From Sweltsa coloradensis (lineage: Eukaryota > Arthropoda > Insecta > Plecoptera > Chloroperlidae): a DNA stretch of 64,000 nucleotides. Made by a program: the position numbers and the translations under genes. Of this stretch, positions 42,862 to 52,532 are shown one piece after another. Positions within the stretch are counted from its first letter, which is position 1. Every line of letters starts with the position of its first letter. The notes below the pieces were generated by a model. It was not told the DNA's origin and searched no databases. It was given only the letters and a program-made list of their open reading frames with translations. The stretch lies in contig JAMZAV010006147.1 in NCBI GenBank assembly GCA_024449915.1, forward strand, positions 62,001-126,000. Reading direction: 5' to 3'.

Positions 42862-43857
42862 ACCAGGAAGCTTCGCAAACGCTTTTTCAGGCGCGCGTTG
42901 TTGGATGAGCGTAATTAGTGCATTAAGCTGCCGTGTTATGCAGATGTTTTATTGTTCCGTGAAAAAATCATTACTAAGTCCAAGAAATTGTTATAAGTCG
43001 AAGAATTGTTTAAAAAAAAGAAAAAAATCGTAAAATTGCGATTTTCATGAGAAATGATTTTTCGATTGCGTCTCAAATTTCCCATGAATATCTTAATTCA
43101 TAAAATTAAGGTTCTGTGAAAAAATCAATACAAACGAATAATGTGTGGCTCGTTGGTCTTGTGGTTAGCGTATCTGCTTCCAATGCAGAAGGTCCAGGGT
43201 TCGATTCCCGTCAAAGTCAGAAGTTTTTTAACTTCTGATTTGGACTTAAGTCCATCAGTTCTTGTCTTAGGAGTTTGTAAACGGTGACTTTGGAGCCGTC
43301 CTAGCAACGAAGCACATAATAAATTTCAGAGTTGTTCTGAATCGGCCTTGTTGATTCTGGCGTTGATTCGCGGGTGTTCGCACTGTCCATACCACTGATT
43401 GCTATATTATTTCCTATTAAAAATATCGATCTTTGGTTGGTTATCGCTCACTCGTCGATTGCGTCGGGGCCTGCAGGGTTGGCTTGGTCGCTTTGATTTA
43501 AAGTCCCCCACTGAAAATCAGTTATAACTGAGTGGGTAGACTCTAAATAAAATTTATTTTTTATTTATTTATTTAAAGCATGTAGGGTTATAAGTCCAAG
43601 AATTTTTATAAAAATCGAAAAAAATCGTAAAATCGCGATTTTCATGACAAATAATTTTTTGATTGCGCTCAAAAACGTGGCAGTTGCTAAGTTCAGAGAT
43701 TTCGAAGGTCTTCAGAAAATTTCATCGCAATTGGAGTATCGGTTTAGCCGGAATCGTGTTAACATACACACAAAAATAATAATAAAAAATAACATTCCGC
43801 ATTTCTTTCTTCAGTGTAGTAGAATGGAATGTTCGCTACGCTCATCCAATAATACTT
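42862..43857 (-). mobile_element. R1 element, full length, split by a SINE-A
   Basis: Plus-strand reading: hairpin caaacgctttttcaggcgcgcgttg region at 42876-42900, then ttggatgagcg at 42901-42911 and two cores (gttccgtgaaaaaatcatta; gttctgtgaaaaaatcaata). The SINE follows at 43139-43576, then aagcatgtagggttataagt, cgtggcagttgctaagttc, gtatcggtttagccggaatc and the end tcgctacgctcatccaa with cgctcatccaa at 43839-43849. The terminal 11-mer and its inverse are exact. Confidence 0.85.
43139..43576 (+). mobile_element. SINE-A inserted in R1
   Basis: The head resembles tRNA-Gly(UCC): A-box region tgtggttagcgtatctgc, anticodon region cttccaa and B box ggttcgattcc at 43198-43208. The body of about 250 bases has aaacggtgactttggagccg, cgttgattcgcgggtgttcg and gttggcttggtcgctttg. 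The tail cccactgaaaatcagttat and aactgagtgggtagactcta leads into an A/T-rich end. The tail's ATCAGTT/AACTGA pair can form a stem. RNA polymerase III transcription and LINE-driven mobilisation are inferred from the family type. Confidence 0.85.
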
Positions 43858-44095
43858 AAAAGAGTAAAAATATCAATTTAAAAAATACCAAAGGGTAATT
43901 TTGTCAGTATTTTCTGCCTAGATTGTCTGGTTGCCGCCCACTGGTGGAGCTTGCAACTTGAGTTATGTGTCCTGTATCATTGCTGTGATCAGTTTTTGAC
44001 TTGAACAATTTTAAATAATTTTAGGCCTATCTGATAATTATATATTAGAGACAAGATCTTTTGAACTAAATTGTTAATCAAGATTTGAACACAAG
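43858..44095. other. Spacer
   Basis: No coding or repeat signal was recognised. Confidence 0.5.
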
Positions 44096-44515
44096 AATGA
44101 AGATTCGCGTTCGGTGGTTTCTTCCGCGAAAGTTTGATTACTCCCTGATCCCCTGTTCCTGATTTTTGGCAAACCTCATATTCGTTTGAGTGGGATAGTC
44201 TAATAAATCTTTTTTTTTATGATTTTTTCTTTCTTTCTTTCTTTTATTCATTCTTTCTTTCTTCCTTTCATTTTTTTCCCTTTTTCCACCACTTTTTTAT
44301 TTGATTCATTAATTAATTACATTTAATATTTTTTTTACTTGTTACCAAAATTGTTGTGTTTTAATGAATTGTTGTAATATTACTATTTCAAATATTTACT
44401 TAACTGTAGTTCATTGTTGTGTCTGCATCTATGTAATTAGATTTATTTAGTTGTCCGCCATTGTAAATCAGTTTTTATAACTGAATGGGATAGACGTTAA
44501 ATAAAGAAATAATAA
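44096..44515 (+). mobile_element. Retroelement 3' end with two successive tails
   Basis: It starts near gcgttcggtggtttcttccg. A first tail gtttgagtgggatagtctaa and a (TTTC)n tract follow, then a second tail atcagtttttataactgaat and gggatagacgttaaataaag. The tail is the same as in SINE-A. An inverted copy lies at 47070-47520. No tRNA head is visible, so a LINE 3' region is likely. Confidence 0.65.
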
Positions 44516-45334
44516 AAAATAACAAAATCAGTGAAGTGTTGTCAGCACACTATCGCCAGTAATCGTAAAACAAAAAGTACAAAAAAAATGAGAAAACATA
44601 AAACACTAAATCAATTTACAAAGACCAACAATAAATAACCGAATGGGGTCAAAGATAATTGGTTCGACAGCATGGGTGCTCGTAAGTTCACAAATGGGAT
44701 GGGAATCACTATGTCACCGGGGTATAAAGGCAGGTTGCCGTACAATGTAATGCACCCAGTGGCGAGACGACTGGTGCAGGTGCTGGGTCCAGTGGCGCTG
44801 ACGGGGGTAGCGCGCGCATAACGGTGGGTCTCGCCGCGGTATGATCATAAGTCATTTTAGATTAAAAAAAATAAATGAATCAGGGGACTTAAAAAAATCG
44901 CACTGAATTGACTTAGAGCGACATGGAAAAAATCAATGGTTTTCAGCACACTAAAGAGGCGACTTAGTGCAGTATGAGCAATGCCACTATACAAAAATAT
45001 GACAGGCGGCTACAAAATTGTTCGGATTGATATTACGCCACACTATTTACAAAAATTGACTTAGAACCAACCGTTAGTTAAAGTTATAAATGTAATAATT
45101 ATTCTCAATCATATTAATAAAGTTACGCCGTATTGAATTCACAATGGTAATTAAGCCCGGGTCGCCATACGCAGTGCGTCTTCCGCTGTGTATAACACTG
45201 TCCTATCTTTAGTTTGATTCAGTACCCACAACACGAAGTAGCATTGATATATTATTGAAGGTGCTCACTGGTTCACAATAGTAATAATCAGTTACATTCT
45301 ACACGTATCTTACAAGGAAGTAATGCCTAAAATC
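44516..45334. other. Unassigned non-coding stretch
   Basis: About 800 bases of normal complexity with a GC-richer part at 44690-44850. No frame with a motif, and no repeat match in the window. It may be part of a transposon's untranslated region. Confidence 0.4.
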
Positions 45335-45716
45335 GTGTGGCTCGTTGGTCTTGTGATCAGCGTCTATGCTTCCAAGGCAGAAGGACCAGGGTTCGATTCC
45401 CGCTATAGGCAAAAGTTATTTAACTTCTGATTTGGACGCAAGTGCATCAGTTCTTGGGTTAGGTTATTGTAAACGGTGACTTTGGAGCCATCCTAGCTAC
45501 GAGGCACATAATAAATTCAAAGTTATGACTCGGTCTTGTTGATTCTGGCGTTGATCCGCGGGTGTTCGCACTGTCCATACCACCGTCGATACCACTGATC
45601 GCTGTTTAATATTTTTTTTAAAACAGATCTTTGGTTAATTATCGCTCACTCATCGATTGCGTTGGGGCCTACAGGGTTGGCTTGGTCGCTTTGGTTTACT
45701 GTCCCCCACTGAACCG
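45335..45716 (+). mobile_element. SINE-A, second plus copy
   Basis: The head tgtggctcgttggtcttgtg and B box ggttcgattcc at about 45391 are followed by the same body as at 43139 (aaacggtgactttggagcc; cgttgatccgcgggtgttc; ttggcttggtcgctttgg). It is cut at tcccccactgaac, where SINE-B begins. Confidence 0.85.
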
Positions 45717-46025
45717 ACAGTGTTGGCTCGAGCATTAAGCGTGCGACTCTGATTCGGGAGGTCCCGGGCTCAAATCCCGTCGAGACCGGCAATCCTGACT
45801 GAAGGTTTTTCCGAGGTTTTCCTCAGTCGTTAATGCGAATGCAAGGGATTGAGTCCTCTTAAACAGCCCTCGGACATCCCTTCACAATATCCTATCCGCA
45901 ACATACCTAGTTAAGGGGCATGAATTGCATTCTGGGCAGGCTTCCCACAAAAGTTTATCTATTTTTGTCCACCACTGAAAATTCGTTATATGACTAAATA
46001 CGAATTTATTTCTTTATTTTTATTT
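45717..46025 (+). mobile_element. SINE-B, full length
   Basis: The tRNA-like head tgttggctcgagcattaagc carries the B box ggctcaaatcc at 45768. The body has ccgaggttttcctcagtcg, ttaatgcgaatgcaaggga and gggcaggcttcccac. The tail ccaccactgaaaattcgtta, tatgactaaatacg and ttatttctttattt is related to the SINE-A tail. The parental tRNA is not clear. It sits within the tail of SINE-A, either as an insertion or as part of a composite SINE. Confidence 0.8.
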
Positions 46026-46149
46026 AAATTAGATGATGTATTCATCCTCAGGCTGCTCACACTCGTGACCGGCAAGTTTGAGGAGGCCGTCCTAGGTAGG
46101 TCGCGTATGACAGGGCTGACAGCAGAACAAGATACCTGTGTCGTATAAC

Positions 46150-46890
46150 TCGGAAGACGCTCAAGTTCCGCCGCGTTCTTGCATTGAGCTGCCATGTGTT
46201 ATGCGGATTTTCTGTTGTTCTGTGAAAAAATCATTACAAAGTTGAAGATTTAAAAAAAATTAAATTAAATTAAATAAAAAATTAACTTAAATTTTTTTAA
46301 TTAATCGTAATTTTAAAAAAGAAAAAATCGTAACATTGAAATTTTCATAAGAATAATTATTCGATTGCGCACAAATTTTACACGATATATTAATTCATAA
46401 ATTAAGGTTCTGTGAAAAATCATTACAATAGGATAAAGCATGCAGGTGTTATAAGTCAAAGAATTGTTTAAAAAAAAAACTAAAATTTCGATTTTCATGA
46501 GAAATAGTTTTTCGATTGCGCTCATATACCACACGAATACCTAAATTCATAAAATTTAAGGTTCAGTGAAAAAATCTTTAAAATCGGAAAAAGCATGTAG
46601 GCCTAGGTGTTAAGCTGAAGAATTTTTTTTAAATCGAAAAAAATCGTAAACTTGCGATTTTAATGAGAAATAATTTTCCGATTGCGCTCAAAAACGTGGC
46701 AGTTCTAAATTCAGAGATTTCGAAGGCCTCCATAAAATTTCATCGCAATTGGAGTATCGGTTTAGCCGGAATTGTGTTAACAGACACACAAAAATACAAA
46801 CAGAAAAAAGAAAGAAAAACATTCCGGATTTTTTTTCTCCGATTTAGTGAAATGGAATCTTTGCTTCGCTCGCTACGCTCATCCAATAAC
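46150..46890 (-). mobile_element. R1 element, near full length, three cores
   Basis: Plus-strand reading: cggaagacgctcaagttccg, gccgcgttcttgcattgagc (the ttggatgagcg motif is deleted here), and cores starting at gttctgtgaaaaaatcatt (46216), 46407 and 46561. Then come aaaaacgtggcagttctaaa, gtatcggtttagccggaat, attccggattttttttctcc and the end cttcgctcgctacgctcatccaa region to 46889. Confidence 0.8.
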
Positions 46891-46977
46891 ATAATTTACA
46901 ACACGTTAAAAACAATTCTCGTCTCGTATGATATGTATCTGGAGGCTGATTGGGCTCTTCAAGTTAGTCTAAACTAA

Positions 46978-47069
46978 ACTAAATTAAATTAAAATTAACG
47001 TAGGTAGTCAAAAATTTCAATTTTATAAATACTCACCTAGAGAATTTTTATTTTATTTATTTAATAAAA
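46978..47069. other. Short spacer
   Basis: A/T-rich, nothing recognised. Confidence 0.5.
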
Positions 47070-47520
47070 TATTTAACGTCTATCCTATTCAGTTTTTACA
47101 AAGGAGGACAACTAAATAAATCTAATTACGTAGATGCAGAAACAAAAATAAACTACATTTAAGAAAATATTTGAAATAGTAGCATTACACCAACAATGCA
47201 TTTAACACAACAATTTTGGTAACAAATAAAAATGATATTAAATGCATTTAATGAATGAATCAAATATAGAAAAGGGTGGGGAATGAAAAGAAAAGAAAAG
47301 AAAAAGAAAAAAGAAAAAAGAAAGAAAGAAAAGGAAATGAAAAAAGAAAGAAAAAGAAAGAAAAGAAAGAAGAAAAAAAATCATTAAAAAAGAAAAACGA
47401 AAATAAAAAACTAATTGATCCCACTCAAACGAATATGAGGTTTGCCAAAAATCAGGAGGCAAATCAGGGAGTATAATCAAAAACTTTCACGGAAGAAACC
47501 ACCAAACGCGAAAACTTTAT
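47070..47520 (-). mobile_element. Inverted copy of the retroelement 3' end at 44096
   Basis: The reverse complement matches 44096-44515 throughout: ttatttaacgtctatcctat, a cagtttttacaaaggaggac tail variant, the (AAAG)n tract, gatcccactcaaacgaatat, gccaaaaatcagga and ggaagaaaccaccaaacgcg. The A/G-rich tract gives Lys-rich frames that are not genes. Confidence 0.75.
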
Positions 47521-47739
47521 TAAAAGAAATAAAATAATATTATAAGAATAATGTTGGCATTGAATAGGGGTTTGTAAACGGGCGGAAATAGCAGCGGTGT
47601 CCACTGCCAATCATGTGCTGGATGAAACATTGTGGAGTGCACGTATTTATTATATATTATATTGTTATATCTCGTTATACGAGTAGTCTGAATATATGTT
47701 GATTGTTGATCATGTTATGTAATTGAATACAATGCATCG

Positions 47740-48052
47740 TCTAATGAAGGTCAATCAAATTAAATAATCTCAATCAATCAGTTTTAATCAGCCAACCACC
47801 ATATAGGTAAGCAAGTAAGCAGATGCCCGCGGTTTCGGCGGGCCAATAAGCGATTCGTATTTTAAATCGGGGACCGCTGATTGGCTGCAATCCACCCGCC
47901 GGTGACGTCAGCATCTGCTTACTTGCTTCGGAACAACTGTACTAGTACACATTATTTGGCACACACAGCTGACAAAATATAAAATTTAAGAAATGTTCAA
48001 AGATCACAATTTAAGTTTACAATACAAAAATATATAACATAATATGGACAAG

Positions 48053-48055
<3 letters not shown>
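47740..48055 (+). repeat. Interspersed repeat D, interrupted by the MITE
   Basis: The segments caatcaatcagttttaatca, gtactagtacacattatt, ggcacacacagct and atgttcaaagatcacaattt match 56250-56420 in the same order. Confidence 0.7.
47809..47928. mobile_element. 120-bp MITE with 18-bp terminal inverted repeats
   Basis: The ends are AAGCAAGTAAGCAGATGC (47809-47826) and its exact reverse complement (47911-47928). An inner pair GCCAATAAGCG/CGCTGATTGGC is also present, so the whole element folds back. The flanking repeat recurs at 56250-56420 without the insert, which acts as a related empty site. Confidence 0.85.
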
Positions 48056-48108
<53 letters not shown>

Positions 48109-48150
48109 TATAACAAAACAAAAAATAATAATAATAATAATAATAATTCA
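48056..48150. repeat. (ATA)n microsatellite
   Basis: Seventeen or more ATA units with a short interruption. A second (AAT)n tract lies at 48540-48580 on the other side of the foldback element. Confidence 0.95.
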
Positions 48151-48177
48151 CAAGTTATGCTTTCGCGACCCGATATA

Positions 48178-48532
48178 ATTGAAGAGAAATTATAACATTG
48201 ACGGGATGTTTCGTCGCGTCGTGGTGGTGAATAACTTACATTATTCTTGATTTCCCGACGTAGCGTCCTCACTGAGGAAGACATTTTCAAGGGATTGCTG
48301 GTCTTTCCAACCACCACCACAACAACAACAACAACTAGAGCCGTCCACCGCCATCCTGGCAGTTCCAAGAAGAAGTGAAGTTTGCAACAAAGGCAAACAA
48401 AAAAGACCAGCAATCCCTTAAAAAACTTCCCAAAGTGGGGGACGCTACGTCGGGAAATCAAGAAATAATGTAAGTTATTCACCACCACGACGCACAAACC
48501 CCCACCCCGTCAATTTTATAATTCTCTTCAAT
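48178..48532. mobile_element. Foldback element with arms of about 130 bp
   Basis: The left arm (48178-48308) and right arm (48402-48532) are inverted. Shared blocks are attgaagagaaattata, cgtcgtggtggtgaataact, tacattatt, gatttcccgacgtagcgtcc and agggattgctggtcttt. The loop of about 90 bases has a CCA/CAA-rich part. The arms differ mainly in homopolymer length. Microsatellites of the same strand flank both sides. Confidence 0.8.
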
Positions 48533-48545
48533 AAAAATAAAAATA

Positions 48546-48583
<38 letters not shown>

Positions 48584-48654
48584 TAAAAAAAAATAAAAAT
48601 AATTAAGAAACGCACTTGTTTACCAGTCACTTATCAAAAGGGGGGGGGAAATTT

Positions 48655-48752
48655 AGTAGGTTTAAGTAGAGTAGTAGTAGATGTAGTAGTGTATAGTAGT
48701 AGTAGTAGTAGTAGTAGTAGAGTAGTAGTAGTAGTAGTAGTGGTAGTAGTAT
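48655..48752. repeat. (AGT)n microsatellite
   Basis: AGT/GTA units, interrupted several times. Confidence 0.9.
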
Positions 48753-48759
48753 ATAGTAT

Positions 48760-50330
48760 TTTTATTTTGTTTTACATAAAACATATTTTTTTAAATGGTT
48801 AGTGTTGGCCAACCGCCTAATAAAAACAAAAATAGGAGGTTCAATACACTGGGATTGATCTAAAGGACTGAGGTTATCAGTTTCTTTGGGAGTGTGTTAT
48901 AAATAGACAGGAAAGGGCCCTTCTTCATAAGATAGGTGCTTTGCGGGGGACAAAAATGTTTGTATTGAAGAGTAACATAACTAAAACTGTCTTTTTAGGG
49001 GGAAGAGTTTTGCATCTTCTCTGACATTTAAAATAGATGTTTTTGAATTTAACAAAATGGAGAACAATGAAAATGAAATAAAATGCAAAAAAAAACCCAG
49101 TATAAAAATAAAATGAAGAAAATTTCAAGACTCAAGATATTACTAGATAGAAAAAAAAAAACCTTTTATAAAAATTATGTTTTTTTGGGTTTTGTAAATT
49201 TCACACGTTTATGCCCATCACAAACACAAACCCTGGAAGATGGGTTTTCTATCACAACCAAGAAAATATAAAATTAATACAAATAATTTAAAATTTTGAT
49301 TAGCTCATTTTTTGTTGGTAGATGCACGAAGTGCCCAATTAATAAACACACAAATTATTTAACAATTTAAACAATTACTCTCGTAGGAAGACAACAGCTT
49401 CCTCAGACTTCCGCTCCAAACAGTTGTTGCAAGTTAAATTAAATCTTGAGGGCCTAGTGAATAGGATTCTCTAGGATGCAAAACTACAATTGATAAAAGT
49501 TAATACGTTTCCATTGGTGTATTAAACATTATGCATAACAAAGAACCACAAGCAACTGATCATCATCTACCTGCCTAATTGGATCCAATTAAAGTACAAA
49601 ATATTCCCACTTATGTCTACCTCTAAATCCTCACACATGCATAATGAGGTTCTCCAAAATGAAAGTGAAGTGAAAGTGCTAAGTATGTTTTGGAGTGTTT
49701 ATACCCCTGTGGCGAGTTATTTTCAACAAAAAGCTCTTTTTGGGGAAAAAAACAGAAAGGGGCGAGATAGTTCCCAAAATTATGTAATGTTTGAAAAATC
49801 AAAATTCTCTCTCATACGATTTTAGACGAAACCAAAAACTACCCTCTACACCCCCCAAAAAAACTCACTCCCAAACAACCCCTCCCCCAAGAAAAAACAC
49901 AGATAATTAATGGGATACAGTTCCCAAAATCTTGTTACATATTTGTAAAACCATTATTTTCTCTCTCATGATTGAGAAATAGCCCCAACCCCCCCCCCAA
50001 AAAAAAAACAAAAACAAACACAGATAGTGGTGGCATAGTTTCCAAAATAATTATGTAACATATTTGAAAATGATACAATTGTCATTAATGATCCTAATGA
50101 GACTAATTATAATTATAACTTCCCCCTTGCTTCTGGTATTATTATCTGATAATTAATTAATTATTGCTTTTATTTATAGAATAAATAGAGTTAATTGAAT
50201 AAATTTACTCCATTTGTATACCAAACTTTCACATTATTTTTAGATGGCAGAAAATTGGTCTGTGTCAGGGCGTAACCTTTACAGGGTAATCTGTAACATA
50301 TTATGTAATCGTCAAAATTCGCAATATACA
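48760..50330. other. Intergenic sequence
   Basis: About 1.5 kb of normal-complexity A/T-rich DNA with two C-run/A-run pairs (49850-49880; 49990-50010). The half-conserved blocks ttcccaaaattatgtaa, ttcccaaaatcttgttac and tttccaaaataattatgtaa near 49775, 49920 and 50040 suggest a worn tandem repeat of about 130 bp. No coding signal. Confidence 0.45.
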
Positions 50331-50400
50331 TTGGAGTAGTGGTTAACTAGTCATTTCTACGGAAAAGGTCGCGGGTCAAATCTCACTCAATTTTTATAAA
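50330..50400 (+). repeat. tRNA-like SINE head or tRNA pseudogene
   Basis: An A-box-like ggagtagtggttaactag and a B-box-like gggtcaaatctc lie 35-40 bases apart. The acceptor ends do not pair well, so this is not an intact tRNA gene. No body matching SINE-A or SINE-B follows. Confidence 0.4.
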
Positions 50401-50606
50401 AGTTTGTGCAGTTTCTTAATCAATATTTCACGTTTCTTGCCTGCTTTACTGTAGGGCCTATGTTAGTTCAAAAAAATTTGGTGAAATATTATGATACAGT
50501 ATACACAAATAAGTGAGGGTCGCCATTTGCGGCACATCAGAGGAGCCACAACTTTACCGCCCACCTCGCAACTTGCGAATGCAAGTCTGCTATCTTTGTG
50601 CATACG

Positions 50607-52232
50607 TAAGGTGACCAGACGTACCGGTTTGACCGGTACAGTACCGTTTTCAGAACACTTGTACCGGTGTCCCGAGAGACTCGTTAAAATGACGTATTTG
50701 TACCGGTTTTCAATTTTGAATGGAAATGAACCGGTATTCTGTAAAACTTAGGGGGGGTGGAAGGAAAATGTTTAAATTTAAAAAATACACTCCTGATAAA
50801 TCTAACCGTATAGCATTGTTTTTAGTTCCCACTCCCAACAAGATTATTCATTTTTCTAGGGGTTTGTGCTTAGTACTATTCAATGATTTTGGTGGAGTGC
50901 CGGGTCGCGCTCGAGTGTGAAAACGTTAAATATCTTTATCTACCTTCCTCCCCAACCCTTGTGGGTGGGAACCGGGGGGGGGGCGGGGGGAGGGAAAAAA
51001 CTTACGTAGTTAATTTTAAACCCAAGAATTTATGTAGTAAAAAATATGCATTTTACACTTATACAATTCGACAGCACCTTGTTAAAAACCTATATAAGGG
51101 TGTATGTTCGTCATTACAAAAAAAATTAGGTTCAAATTTACTAAAATGGGCCACTTCAGTTCTTTTTTTATTTTTTAGAAACCAGATAGTTCAGTAAAAC
51201 CTTTTTACAGAGTCCGAAAGCAGTTAAAATATGAAAAAAATAACTGTAGTTGGTGAAAATTGTTTCCCCTTTCGGCGAAAGGGCCTCTGGCGGCGCATAA
51301 TCTTTGATGGATTCCCCCCCCCTACTTTCAGAACTTCCTAGGGTCTGACCAACCTTGAATACCCATTAACTAACCTCATCTTTTGATACACATTTGTGTT
51401 CTTTTGGAAAGTTCTGATTTTTTTTAGCACAAATAATACTAATATGTCCTTAATGTTTGTATAAACTTTTTCAAGAAATACCACACTACAGAATTATATG
51501 CCATAGCCTAACCCTAAAAAACACTTCAAAAAAATGATCTAGAGAGAGATAACATTTTAAATAAAATATTTTACTCTTTCATTTTTGGAGCCAACATATA
51601 ACATATCAGAAAAAAATAAAATTAAATTGAACAAAATTGAAAAAAAAAATATATATATCAAAGCCAGAAAATTTTAAAAAAAGACAAATTTACTCGACTT
51701 TACTCAAAATTAAAAAAACAGGACTTGCACACCCAAATTTTCTCAGTCATATTGCATTGATTTTTTTTAAGATAAGAAATATCAAAATTTTATAATCATG
51801 TAACGAATTCGTTTTTTGTTTGTTACAACCTACACAAAATTATTTATTGAAAAGAAAAAATGTATTAAAGTTAAATCATACATATGTTTACAAATTCAAT
51901 GCATTTTCAATTATCTTTATTATTGTTTAGGACTTCATTAGTATGATGTCCTCATCAATAATTACACGATTATTTTCTGCCAGGCTTGTATTTTATTTTT
52001 GTCCCAACTTTTAAACCCCTAGTAAGGTTTTTATGACTACGAAAATGTACACTTAAAAACATTTTTTAATTCATATTTTCAAGTCAGAAAGCTTTTTTTG
52101 GGGCATTTGACCAAAAATATATCCGAAAAAAATGCCCCTGTGGCTGAATCCTGAAATGGTCTAGGGGAATACAAAGTACATATTTTTACATTTGAGTTGT
52201 CCCGGTTTGTAATCTAAAAATAGGTCACCTTA
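50607..52232. mobile_element. DNA-transposon-like element with TAAGGTGACC ends
   Basis: The left end taaggtgaccagacgtaccg is mirrored by ggtcacctta at 52223-52232. Subterminal sequence is rich in ACCGG motifs: five between 50630 and 50740, and cccggttt at 52201 on the right. The 1.6-kb interior has only short frames without a transposase signature. A perfect target duplication is not evident (tacg on both sides only). It fits a non-autonomous or decayed cut-and-paste element, hAT-like by general appearance. Confidence 0.55.
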
Positions 52233-52532
52233 TCTACGGTTTGCAAAAAGTCCGCCTTTTTAATGAGTCGCAACATTGCATCGGTAAATCTTTGTCCATG
52301 AGGGGTCTAGTAGGTAGGTACCCAATTAAAACAAATATTTTAGTCAAGAAGTATTCTCAAATTATATTCCAATTTCCAATAACAATCAATAACAACAATA
52401 ATTTCCAATCCGCTCATAGTAAAAATGAACTTAAAATAATATATACATAATGTAATACTAATACATAACAAAACATCATACTCTTTAAATGCATTAGCAA
52501 TGTCAATTAGCCCATCAAGTATAAACCTATTC

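Noticed and set aside
43141..43215. A possible functional tRNA gene.
   Set aside because: The A and B boxes are there, but the acceptor strands do not pair and the sequence continues into a SINE body that recurs three more times in the window.
45717..45790. A second possible tRNA gene.
   Set aside because: Same reason: no acceptor pairing, and it is the head of SINE-B, which has another copy at 20027.
47276..47480. Lys/Glu-rich plus frame and Phe/Ser-rich minus frame.
   Set aside because: They translate the (AAAG)n tract inside a retroelement end.
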